From positions 1 through 47,056 of the forward strand of contig JAISMM010000010.1 of NCBI GenBank assembly GCA_031276725.1: a stretch of 47,056 nt of DNA. Reading direction: 5' to 3'. Positions 25,914 through 33,388 of this stretch are shown here, piece after piece (positions within the stretch are counted from its first letter, which is position 1; every line of letters starts with the position of its first letter). Below the pieces are notes generated by a model. The model saw only the letters and a program-made list of their open reading frames with translations, was not told the DNA's origin and made no database searches. The translations under genes were made by a program, and so were the position numbers. The stretch comes from Clostridiales bacterium. Its GTDB lineage: Bacteria > Bacillota > Clostridia > Christensenellales > Pumilibacteraceae.

Positions 25914-25943
25914 ACTATACCATTTTTTGACCGTTTTTGTCAA
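25914..25943 (-). promoter_or_regulatory. Promoter of the purine operon
   Basis: TTGACA (25943-25938), 18-nt spacer, TATAGT (25919-25914). The -35 box is part of an inverted repeat TTGAC-7 nt-GTCAA (25943-25927) that could bind a repressor. The leader is about 25 nt, too short for a purine riboswitch. Confidence 0.75.
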
Positions 25944-26092
25944 CCGGAATACGCCCCATTCCGCTAAAAGAAAATGCCGCCCGCGTTTTTTCGCCCCGGG
26001 CGGCAGGTTAAACATCGTAATTATAGGAGCCCGCCAAAACCGCGCCGCAAACGCAAGCGCCGCGCGGGACGCGTTTTCGACGCGGCAAGTTT

Positions 26093-26122
26093 GGCATACC
26101 TCAAAAACGGCGCACATAAAAT
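26093..26122 (+). promoter_or_regulatory. Sigma-E-like promoter for bofA
   Basis: GGCATACC (26093-26100), 14-nt spacer, CATAAAAT (26115-26122; 7 of 8 to CATACAAT). The -10 ends 7 nt before the bofA ATG. Confidence 0.5.
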
Positions 26123-26129
26123 ATACCGT

Positions 26130-26384
26130 ATGGTCTATTTGGAAATCGCCGTATCGTTTATTGTCGGACTGTTGCTCGTCCTACTTTTGGCGTGGGTCTT
26201 TTCGATTAAATCAAAAGGTCTTGCCCCGATTCTTATAAACGCGGCGGCCGGCATCGCCGTCCTAATCCTACTAAACGTCTTCCGCGTCGCCGCCCTGCCC
26301 CTAAACCCCCTAAGCGCCCTCTTAACCGGCCTCCTCGGCGTTCCCGGCCTCGCCGCCGTCTACATTCTAACCGCCTTCTTTTAA
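26130..26384 (+). CDS. bofA: Pro-sigma-K processing inhibitor BofA
   Basis: Small membrane protein that, with SpoIVFA, keeps the SpoIVFB protease inactive until the forespore signal arrives. With the ATG at 26130 it is 84 residues; Bacillus BofA is 87. It has two or three membrane helices (IAVSFIVGLLLVLLLAWVF; LINAAAGIAVLILLNVF) and the family's conserved C-terminus LPLNPLSALLTGLLGVPGLAAV. Longer frames upstream add only an Arg-rich stretch and are not credible. No ribosome binding site is visible and a sigma-E-like promoter ends 7 nt upstream. Its target SpoIVFB is 22 kb away in this window. Confidence 0.85.
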   Translation: MVYLEIAVSFIVGLLLVLLLAWVFSIKSKGLAPILINAAAGIAVLILLNVFRVAALPLNPLSALLTGLLGVPGLAAVYILTAFF

Positions 26385-26419
26385 GCGGATAAATTTTTCA
26401 ATTAAACCGCCCCGCCGAC

Positions 26420-26740
26420 ATACGCCGACGGGGTGATTCAATAGTCTCTATTTTTACACTCGGCTCGCCCGCCGCAATCGGCATATCTCAAAAATTCCTC
26501 TCTATGGAGGGGTGGCGGCGAATGCCGACGGGGTGGTTTAATAGTCTGTTTTTGCACCCGGCTTGCCCGCCGCAATCGGCATATCTCAAAAATTCCTCTC
26601 TATGGATGGGTGGCGGCGAATGCCGACGGGGGGGGTTTAATAGTCTGTTTTTGCACCCGGCTTGCCCGCCGCAATCGGCATATCTCAAAAACTCCCCTCT
26701 ATGGAGGGGCGGCGGCGAATGCCGACGGGAGGGGTTAATT
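26420..26740 (+). repeat. Tandem array of R1 repeats, period about 98-100 bp
   Basis: GCCGACGGGG landmarks fall at 26424, 26524, 26622 and 26721. Each unit reads TTTAATAGTCTGTTTTTGCA, then a Gly/Ser-poor GC-rich part with GGCATATCTCAAAAA, the core CTCTATGGAGGGG, and GGCGGCGAATGCC. Units differ by a few bases. The units contain no coding gene; open frames through them are repeat sequence in both strands. Spacing and lack of unique spacers rule out CRISPR. Confidence 0.8.
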
Positions 26741-26765
26741 AATTAGCAACAGCCTAATAAAAATT

Positions 26766-28139
26766 TTATTCTGCGGCGACAAATTTTATATAGAGCGTGA
26801 TGTCGGAAGTAAGAATTAAATCGGCGGTAATTCTTTGAATAAGGGTAATATCGCTATAAACCTCCGCAGTAGCGCCGTTTTGATGCCAGCCCGCGTAGGT
26901 ATCGGCGATATAAGAAATACTCGTCCAATCGTCGCCGTAAAATGTAACCTTGTTTTGAGCGTCGGCAGATACGCTTGTACGGCGGCCGTTAGGAAAAGCC
27001 AGCGTCGCCCCAAATATATAATTCCACTCTACGTCCGGCAGGGCGGGAACCGAGCTTACGCCGCCGTAAGTAAAAGTCAATTTACCGTCGTCGCCGCCCG
27101 CGTCAAAGGAAGCGATTTCGGTAATTTTGCCGTCCGACACCGTGAACTCGTATATATAGCCGTCCATATCGTACGTATAGCCGTCTGCGGTTTTTTCAAT
27201 GTTTCCCGAATCTTTAATATCGACAATATCGTCAATTATAACAAGCAATTGCTCTTTCAATACGCTACCCTCATAAAAAAGCTCGTTCATATCAAACGCG
27301 GTGCGCATTTTGTCCTTGCAAGTAACGGTTTCGCCTTCACGAATATACTCGTACTCGATCCCGTCGGCAAAGTTCCAACTCGCCTCGACGACGTTATCGT
27401 CCGTTTCGTCGTAGTAGTATAAAGCGGGTGCGCCGTCAAGGTAATCCGCCGCATCTATATAACCGCCTTCGGTATCGGAATATGTCATTCGCATACCGGA
27501 GGCGGCGACCATGCTTGAAATTGCTATCGAACTTAAAACATCCAAATCATCGTCCGCGTCGCCCCAACAAGCGTATAAAGTCATATCGGTTTCCTCATAA
27601 TTAACCATAACTTCCGAAAAATCGTTTTTATCACTTCTTGCCCAGCCCATAAAAACGCCGCCCTCTTTTTGTGGAAATTTATCGTAGTAAACAAAGCCCT
27701 CGCCCATACTTTTTTGGGCGGGAATGTCGCCTGTGCCGCCGTTGTTATCGAACGTTACGGTGATTAAATCCTCGTCCTTATTCGCCCAATAAGCGTAAAG
27801 CCTTGTATCCTTGACTATCGCGGCGTTGAAGTCGAACTCGACAAGGGCTAGCGGCGTAACGCTCCAACCCTTAAAGTCGCTGCCGTAGCGGCGGGGGTCG
27901 GACGCGGGCTTAACGGCCCTTTCGCCATCCTTGACGGTCTGCGGCGTAACTCCGCCCTCGCCCGCGCCGACGTCGAACGTTACGGTGTAAGACGGCTTTT
28001 GTTCCGTTTGACCGGGCTCGGGTTCCGTTCCGGGATCGTTTTGATCGGAATTCGGAACGCCGCCGCAACCGACCGCCCCGAACGCGAACACCGCCGCCGC
28101 CATAACCGCGAATACGATTCTGATAAACTTGCCTTTCAT
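26766..28139 (-). CDS. Lipoprotein with InlB-type beta-repeats
   Basis: A 457-residue surface lipoprotein. A signal peptide with the lipobox AVGC (Cys about 25) is followed by an Asp/Pro/Glu/Gln-rich linker. Then come two InlB B-repeat (Flg_new) units: YTVTFDVGAGEGG...FKGWSV...TRLYAYW (about 50-115) and ITVTFDNNGGTGDIP...FMGWARS...MTLYACW (about 123-190). Residues 200-457 are a larger beta-rich region I do not recognise. GGGAGG lies 10 nt before the ATG. No partner is encoded next to it. Likely anchored outside the membrane and possibly adhesive; that role is inferred from the repeats. Confidence 0.85.
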   Translation of the reverse strand: MKGKFIRIVFAVMAAAVFAFGAVGCGGVPNSDQNDPGTEPEPGQTEQKPSYTVTFDVGAGEGGVTPQTVKDGERAVKPASDPRRYGSDFKGWSVTPLALVEFDFNAAIVKDTRLYAYWANKDEDLITVTFDNNGGTGDIPAQKSMGEGFVYYDKFPQKEGGVFMGWARSDKNDFSEVMVNYEETDMTLYACWGDADDDLDVLSSIAISSMVAASGMRMTYSDTEGGYIDAADYLDGAPALYYYDETDDNVVEASWNFADGIEYEYIREGETVTCKDKMRTAFDMNELFYEGSVLKEQLLVIIDDIVDIKDSGNIEKTADGYTYDMDGYIYEFTVSDGKITEIASFDAGGDDGKLTFTYGGVSSVPALPDVEWNYIFGATLAFPNGRRTSVSADAQNKVTFYGDDWTSISYIADTYAGWHQNGATAEVYSDITLIQRITADLILTSDITLYIKFVAAE

Positions 28140-28221
28140 AAATATGACCTCCCTGAATTTATAAAAATTTTACGCAAAAAGACGCAGTAGCCGACCGCGA
28201 TAAGCGGATCGAATATGCGCA

Positions 28222-28254
28222 ATAAAAAAGCCGGACGATAAAAATTATCGTTCG
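28222..28254 (-). terminator. Intrinsic terminator of the small leaderless transcript
   Basis: On the minus strand, CGAACGATAA and TTATCGTCCG pair (one mismatch) around a 3-nt loop, followed by GCTTTTTTATT. It lies about 37 nt after the stop of the 20-codon ORF and before the lipoprotein gene, so it could also act as an attenuator for that gene. Confidence 0.65.
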
Positions 28255-28290
28255 ACTTATACACAAACTATGAGTAAACTAGGGATACTT

Positions 28291-28353
28291 CTAAATGTAC
28301 CCCCCCCCGCAGAACTCGCCGTTCATTTCTTGTGCCATTACCGCTTTGACCAT
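28291..28353 (-). CDS. Leaderless 20-codon ORF with a nine-G tract
   Basis: The ATG at 28353 opens a 20-residue frame (MVKAVMAQEM then NGEFCGGGYI) ending in TAG at 28291. It has its own near-consensus promoter, whose -10 ends 6 nt before the ATG, and a terminator about 37 nt downstream, so the predicted RNA is about 130 nt. Three Gly codons are one run of nine G (28308-28300), unlike the GGC/GGA usage elsewhere. A change in that run would shift the frame past the stop. It could be a real micropeptide, a leader peptide for the lipoprotein gene at 28139, or a small RNA whose ORF is incidental. I know no homologue. Confidence 0.45.
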   Translation of the reverse strand: MVKAVMAQEMNGEFCGGGYI

Positions 28354-28359
28354 ATGTTT

Positions 28360-28388
28360 ATTATATACCGTTTTTGCGATTTTGGCAA
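28360..28388 (-). promoter_or_regulatory. Promoter of the 20-codon ORF
   Basis: TTGCCA (28388-28383), 17-nt spacer, TATAAT (28365-28360), six nt before the ATG at 28353. Confidence 0.7.
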
Positions 28389-28464
28389 GCGATTTTAAGA
28401 AAGTTTTTAGAAAAATGTTTGTTTAAAACACCGCTAAACACCGCTAAAAACTCGCGCGAGGGTG

Positions 28465-28493
28465 TTGACTAATTTAAGTTTTAGTGATATAAT
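28465..28493 (+). promoter_or_regulatory. Promoter of the PhnP-like gene
   Basis: TTGACT (28465-28470), 17-nt spacer, TATAAT (28488-28493), six nt before the ATG at 28500. Just upstream are two ACACCGCTAA repeats, the palindrome CTCGCGCGAG and an AACACC/GGTGTT inverted repeat overlapping the -35, a possible operator. Confidence 0.8.
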
Positions 28494-28499
28494 GTTATT

Positions 28500-29348
28500 A
28501 TGGACGGAGCGATGAAAATTAAATTTTTGGGAACGGCGGCGGCGGAAGGACTGCCGGCGGTGTTTTGCAACTGCTCCGTTTGCACAAGGGCGAAGGCGGC
28601 GGGGGGCAAGGATTTGAGGACGCGTTCGCAAATTTTGATAGACGATTCTATGCTGATAGACTTCCCTATGGACACGTATATGCATACGGTGGCCAACAAG
28701 CTCGACCTGTCGCGGATCGAAAACGTGTTTATTACCCACGCGCATATGGACCACTGCTACCCTATGGAGCTTGTGCTGCGCGGCGCGCCCTACGCTCACT
28801 ATATGACCGTTCCGATCTTGAACGTTTACGGCAACGCGACGGTGATTAAGCGCATAAAGCGGCAGACGGCGGACGAATTGGAGCCCGCCGCAAAAAAGTC
28901 GCTCGCCCTAAAAATCCTTAAACCTTACGACTCCGTACGCGCGGGACGCTACGCGGTAACGGCTCTGCCCGCCGTTCACACCAAGGGCGAGAACTGCTTT
29001 ATTTACCTTGTGGAAAAGCCGGGGACGGCGTTTATGCAGTTTAACGACAGCGGCATACTCCCCGACTCCGTGTACGAATTTTTGGCGGGACGGAGCGTTA
29101 AGCTCGACGCGGTGAGCTTTGACTGCACATACGGCTATCTTAAAAAGGGGCCCGGGCGGCATATGGGAATGCTCGACAACGCGGGCGAGCGCGAACGGAT
29201 GAAAAAATTCGGAATAGTGAAGGACTCCGCAAAATATATTTTGACGCATTTTTCGCATAACGGCGGACTTTTGCACGGCGAATTGGAAGAAAAATGTAAA
29301 GAATCGGGATTTATAGCCGCATACGATAATTTTAGCATAACAATATAA
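28500..29348 (+). CDS. PhnP-like metallo-beta-lactamase-fold hydrolase
   Basis: A 282-residue metallohydrolase. FLGTAAAEGLPAVFCNCSVC near residue 9 is the PhnP-type N-terminus with an extra metal-binding Cys cluster, then ITHAHMDHCYP gives the zinc motif H80, H82, D84, H85. Further ligands are likely in PAVHTKGEN, DSGIL, FDCTYG and ILTHFSH. The family includes phosphoribosyl cyclic phosphodiesterases, but no phn genes are nearby, so the substrate is open. The start is the ATG at 28500, on a predicted leaderless mRNA. A second ATG 12 nt inside (MKIKFLG) has a GGAG too close to be convincing. Confidence 0.8.
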   Translation: MDGAMKIKFLGTAAAEGLPAVFCNCSVCTRAKAAGGKDLRTRSQILIDDSMLIDFPMDTYMHTVANKLDLSRIENVFITHAHMDHCYPMELVLRGAPYAHYMTVPILNVYGNATVIKRIKRQTADELEPAAKKSLALKILKPYDSVRAGRYAVTALPAVHTKGENCFIYLVEKPGTAFMQFNDSGILPDSVYEFLAGRSVKLDAVSFDCTYGYLKKGPGRHMGMLDNAGERERMKKFGIVKDSAKYILTHFSHNGGLLHGELEEKCKESGFIAAYDNFSITI

Positions 29349-29378
29349 TATCATACAATATTTAAGGAGGGTACTATT

Positions 29379-30335
29379 ATGAAAAAGAGGCTTTTGGCGG
29401 TTTTGGCGGCGGCGCTGGCGACGGCGATAATGCTTGCGGCGGTAACGGGCTGCGCGGCAAGAAGTCCCGAAATCGGCTACTACGACAACAACGGCGGGTA
29501 TCATCCCCCGTACTCGTCCGAGCAGGACTCGGGCAAGGGCGGCGGCAAAACGGCGGCCGTCGGCGGCGAGACGGCGACGAAGGAACGCGTTATAGTGTAT
29601 TCGGCGTCGATGAACGTTTTGTGCGACGATCTTGAAGCCGCGCTTAGCGCCGTACGCGAAAGTATGGGCGAGGACGATTACTTCGAGTCGGAAAGCCGGT
29701 CGGACACCTACGCGACACTGTACGCGCGGGTAAGGCACGAAAGGCTCGACGCGTTTATGCAGAGTATCCGCGACAAGTTGAACGTAACGGGCTATAATAA
29801 GACGGCGACCGACATATCGCTTAGCTACTACGACACCGCCGCGCGGATCGAAACGTTGGAGGCCGAGAAGGAATCGCTCGACAAGATGCTCGCCGACGCG
29901 ACGAAAACCGAGGACGTGCTGTTAATAAAAAAGCGGCTGACCGAAATCGATACGGAGCTTAGACAGCTTACCACCGATATGAATTACTACAACAGCAAAA
30001 AGGAGTTCAGCGAGGTATATCTTTACGTTTCGCAAAATCCCGTGCCGGCCGCCAAAACGCCCTACGGTCAACTTTTGGCGGACGCGGCGACGGGCGCGGG
30101 TAAGGCCTTGGGCGAAACGTTTAAGTGGCTTCTTATAGCCCTTATCTGCCTGCTTATATTCGGACTGCCGTTCGGGGCGATAGGCTTCGGCGTCTACCTG
30201 CTCGCGCGCGCGGGCGTCAAAAAATTCAACCGCTTTAAGACGGAATTCGGCAAAAAATCCGCCGACGCCGACGCAAAAGACGCCGAAGGCGATTCTCCCC
30301 CGGCGGCGGAAAGCTCGGAAAATTCCGAAAAGTAG
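29379..30335 (+). CDS. DUF4349 lipoprotein
   Basis: A 318-residue envelope lipoprotein with lipobox AVTGC (Cys about 25). A Gly/Ser-rich linker is followed by a DUF4349 region (about 70-225) with RVIVYSASMNVLCDDLEAAL, a coiled-coil stretch (AARIETLEAEKESLDKMLADA) and IDTELRQLTTDMNYYNSKKEFSEVYLYV. A membrane helix lies at 250-272, then a charged tail. The layout is the usual one for this family, whose role is unknown. AAGGAGGG precedes the ATG. It lies 30 bp after the PhnP-like gene. Confidence 0.88.
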   Translation: MKKRLLAVLAAALATAIMLAAVTGCAARSPEIGYYDNNGGYHPPYSSEQDSGKGGGKTAAVGGETATKERVIVYSASMNVLCDDLEAALSAVRESMGEDDYFESESRSDTYATLYARVRHERLDAFMQSIRDKLNVTGYNKTATDISLSYYDTAARIETLEAEKESLDKMLADATKTEDVLLIKKRLTEIDTELRQLTTDMNYYNSKKEFSEVYLYVSQNPVPAAKTPYGQLLADAATGAGKALGETFKWLLIALICLLIFGLPFGAIGFGVYLLARAGVKKFNRFKTEFGKKSADADAKDAEGDSPPAAESSENSEK

Positions 30336-30403
30336 CGCGGCGGCGGGCAAAAAGCGCAAGACGGCGATTCGCCGAACGCCGCTATTCGCCCGCGCTCCCC
30401 GCC

Positions 30404-30582
30404 GCGGAAAACTCCGGACAAGTACGCGCGAATTTTACGGCAAGATTTTTTGAGGATTTTTAGATTTTCAAGGAAGGCGCGGAAGCTAGGCTACGAGCCG
30501 GCGGGTAAAGCTAAAAAAGAACGCGCAAAATCCCTCTAAAATCTTTCCATAAAACACAAAATACTTATTCGGAGTTTTCCGC
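30404..30582. mobile_element. M1-type element, variant core
   Basis: A 179-bp element with 20-bp inverted ends of the form GCGGAAAACTCCGRAYAAGT, two mismatches between ends. The interior is unrelated to the copies at 15842 and 41606, so it is a second element with the same kind of ends. Its right end supplies the last codons (AENSE) and stop of the P-ATPase gene at 30565. Confidence 0.7.
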
Positions 30583-33261
30583 AAGCTTCGGACTCGCCGC
30601 GCGGCACCGGCTAAAACCGCGCCAAACCTTGTAGCCGTATTTATAAAGCTCGTTGAACAGAATTATCGAAAAGCCCGCCGCCGCCAGCTTTACCCAATCG
30701 CCCGCGGACAGCGGCACGGTGTCGAACACGCGCGAACCGAATTGCGTTATCACTATTTGCAGGGCGAACGTTACGCCCATAACCGCAAGCATAAGCTTGT
30801 TGCGCCATAGCGACCTTAACGCGCCCGCCGACCCCAATTCGCGGGCGTTGAACGCGTTGAACAGCTGAAAAACGACAAACAGCGTAAAAAGCGCCGTTTT
30901 TTCGCGCTCGACCCACACGCCCAAAAAGTTCGTCAGCGCCTGGCATATCATAAACGCGGCGATGAACGCGCCGTTGGCGGTTATCCGCATAAACATACGC
31001 TTGGTTACTATGCTTCCGCCGCGCGGCAACGGCTTTCGCTTCATAAGGCCGCCGTGAATCGGCTCTAACCCCAGCGTCAGCGCGGGCGGGCCGTCCATAA
31101 TAAGGTTTATCCAAAGCAGCTGCAACGCGTTGAACGGCGCGTCCGTTCCAAAAAGTATGCACACGACCGTAACGAGCACCGCCGAAAGATTGACCGACAA
31201 CTGAAACATTATGAAACGCTGAAAATTTTCGTAGACGCCGCGCCCCCAATGCACGGACTTGACGATAGTCGAAAACGAGTCGTCGAGGAGCACAATGTCG
31301 GACGCCTCCTTCGATACCTCCGTGCCCGCTATGCCCATGGCTATGCCCACGTCCGCGTGCTTTATGGCGGGCGCGTCGTTGATTCCGTCGCCCGTAACGG
31401 CCACCACGCCGCCGAGCTCCTTTAATATTTTGACGATTCTTAATTTTGTGAGGGGCGTAGAACGCGCCACTACCTTTACGCCGCCGATCGTCCTTTTTAA
31501 CTCGGCGTCGCTCATATTTTCGATTTGATTCGCGTGGTAGACGCCCGAACCGCCGACCGTTATGCAAAGCTCCTCGGCGACGGCGCGCGCCGTCAAAACG
31601 TCGTCGCCGGTAAGCATCTTCACCTCTACGCCCGCCGCCCGGCACTTATCCACCGCCGCGCGCACGTCCCTGCGGACGGGATCCGAGATCACCGCGAACC
31701 CGTCGAACCGCAAGTCGCTCTCGACGGCGGCGCGGTCGGTCAGATTATCCGAGCCGCTTTTGACGGCGTGAGCGAGGGCGATAACGCGCTTTGCCCGCGA
31801 TTGGTATTCGCCGATTTGGGCGAGCAGCCGCTTTTTTTGAGCCGCGTCCGCCGCGCACATACCAAGCACGATTTCGGGCGCGCCCTTGACGTAGGCGACG
31901 GTTTCGCCGCCCTCCCTTACGAGCGTGGTCATCCGTTTAAGCTCGGACGAAAACGGAAAAACGCGGACGGTTCCGGCGCGCCGCCGCGCCTCGCCGTACG
32001 GCAATTCCGGCCGCGCCTTTCGGTAAGCGACAAGAAGGGCGCATTCGGTGGGACTGCCGATAAACGCAAAGGTTCCGTCGTCGTTTTTTGATACGTCGGC
32101 GGTCGTATTAAGGCAAAAGTTGTTCAGAATCCGCGCGTCGCGGATATTTTGCGGCTCGACGTCGCCCCGAAAAGTGCAAACGTGCGAAAGCGTCATTCGG
32201 TTTTCGGTAAGCGTGCCCGTTTTGTCGGAGCAAATAACGCTTATCGCCCCGACCGTTTCGCACGCGGCCATCCGCTTTACAAGCGCGTTTTGCTTTGCCA
32301 TTTTAACTACGTTCAGGGCGAGCGACACCGCGACGATCGTCGGCAGCCCCTCGGGAACCGACGCCACAATCAAGACTATCGACGTTATAAAAATCTCTTG
32401 AACCGAGTCGAACGACAGCCCGCCCGTAACGGCGAGCATTATCAGCCGCGCCGCAAAGACGAACGCCGCCGCCGCGCCGCCCAAAACCGCTATAATCTTG
32501 CCCAGCCTGTCCAATTTGCGCTGTAACGGCGTTAAATCGGGGTCTACGGCGCCCAGCTCCTTGGCTATGCCGCCTATTTCCGTCGCGTCGCCCACCGCCG
32601 TTACAATCCCCGTAGCGGCGCCGCCCGTTACAAAACAGCCGCCGTACACCATATTTTTGCGCTCGGCAAGCGGCGCGGCCGCGTCATTTATGATAATCCG
32701 CGCGTCCTTTTTGACGGGGACGCTTTCGCCCGTGAGCGGCGACTCGTCCACCTCGAAATCGGTCGATTCGCAAAGCCTGCAATCGGCGGGAATTTTGTCG
32801 CCCACGCCGAATTTTATTACGTCGCCCGCCACAAGCTCCGACGCCGGAATTTGCCTTGCCGCGCCGTTCCGAATCACCTTAACGGACGCGTTGGCCCCTA
32901 TCCGGTTAAGGGCGTCGAAGGCTTTTATGGAGCGGCCCTCCATTATCACGGTTATTATGACCGACAGCGTTATCGCGGCGAGTATTCCCGCGCACTCCGT
33001 ATAGTCGAACCGCTCCCGCGCCCCCAGCTTTATAAAATTCACGGCGAGCGTTATGGCGAGGGCGACCAGCAGTATTATCATCATCGGCTCAAAAAGCCCC
33101 TTGACGACGCGCGTCAAAAGCCCCGGCCGCTTCGCCTTTGTCAAAACGTTCGCTCCGTACTTCTCTCTCGCGGCCTCTACCCCGCCCTCGTTCAAACCAC
33201 GTTCGGCGTCCGTCCCAAGCTCCGCCGCCGCCGCCGGCGCGCTCATCCTGAATGCGTCCAT
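30565..33261 (-). CDS. P-type Ca2+-transporting ATPase
   Basis: Membrane cation pump of about 898 residues when started at 33261 (MDAFRMSAPA), where GGGAGGAG lies about 9 nt upstream; the longer start adds 20 residues of noncoding look. Motifs: TGES (LTGESVPVKKD), VASVPEGLP (ion-binding helix 4), DKTGTLTENRMT with the phosphorylated Asp, KGAPEIVL, MLTGDDVLTA and GDGINDAPAIKHADVGIAMG. NLIMDGPPALTLGLEP in helix 6 is the PMCA/SERCA-type ion site. About ten membrane helices. The C-terminus ends inside a mobile element, so the final residues may be new. Confidence 0.93.
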   Translation of the reverse strand: MDAFRMSAPAAAAELGTDAERGLNEGGVEAAREKYGANVLTKAKRPGLLTRVVKGLFEPMMIILLVALAITLAVNFIKLGARERFDYTECAGILAAITLSVIITVIMEGRSIKAFDALNRIGANASVKVIRNGAARQIPASELVAGDVIKFGVGDKIPADCRLCESTDFEVDESPLTGESVPVKKDARIIINDAAAPLAERKNMVYGGCFVTGGAATGIVTAVGDATEIGGIAKELGAVDPDLTPLQRKLDRLGKIIAVLGGAAAAFVFAARLIMLAVTGGLSFDSVQEIFITSIVLIVASVPEGLPTIVAVSLALNVVKMAKQNALVKRMAACETVGAISVICSDKTGTLTENRMTLSHVCTFRGDVEPQNIRDARILNNFCLNTTADVSKNDDGTFAFIGSPTECALLVAYRKARPELPYGEARRRAGTVRVFPFSSELKRMTTLVREGGETVAYVKGAPEIVLGMCAADAAQKKRLLAQIGEYQSRAKRVIALAHAVKSGSDNLTDRAAVESDLRFDGFAVISDPVRRDVRAAVDKCRAAGVEVKMLTGDDVLTARAVAEELCITVGGSGVYHANQIENMSDAELKRTIGGVKVVARSTPLTKLRIVKILKELGGVVAVTGDGINDAPAIKHADVGIAMGIAGTEVSKEASDIVLLDDSFSTIVKSVHWGRGVYENFQRFIMFQLSVNLSAVLVTVVCILFGTDAPFNALQLLWINLIMDGPPALTLGLEPIHGGLMKRKPLPRGGSIVTKRMFMRITANGAFIAAFMICQALTNFLGVWVEREKTALFTLFVVFQLFNAFNARELGSAGALRSLWRNKLMLAVMGVTFALQIVITQFGSRVFDTVPLSAGDWVKLAAAGFSIILFNELYKYGYKVWRGFSRCRAASPKLAENSE

Positions 33262-33317
33262 TCGCAACTCTCCTCCCCCTATATCTATTACAAAGCGCCC
33301 CCGTAAATTCCGAATCG

Positions 33318-33350
33318 ACAAAAAACGCGCCTCTTAACGTCGCCTAAACC
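33318..33350. mobile_element. Possible degraded M1 fragment
   Basis: ACAAAAAACGCGCCTCTTAA followed by CGTCGCCTAAACCCGCC resembles the right part of the full M1 copies. No clear terminal repeats remain. Confidence 0.3.
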
Positions 33351-33388
33351 CGCCCCGGGTCTTTCAAGAAAAACTCCCGACCGGTATT

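Noticed and set aside
26420-26740. CRISPR array
   Set aside because: Units of about 99 bp are repeats throughout, with no unique spacers and no cas genes.
26488-26746. Short ORFs in the repeat array
   Set aside because: They repeat the same peptide in step with the DNA repeat, on both strands, without start sites.
28908-29738. 276-codon minus-strand frame across the PhnP-like and DUF4349 genes
   Set aside because: Antisense shadow spanning two genes and their intergenic gap, with Arg-rich composition.
30641-31645. 334-codon frame inside the P-ATPase
   Set aside because: Arg/Gly-rich shadow in another frame of a gene with all P-type ATPase motifs.
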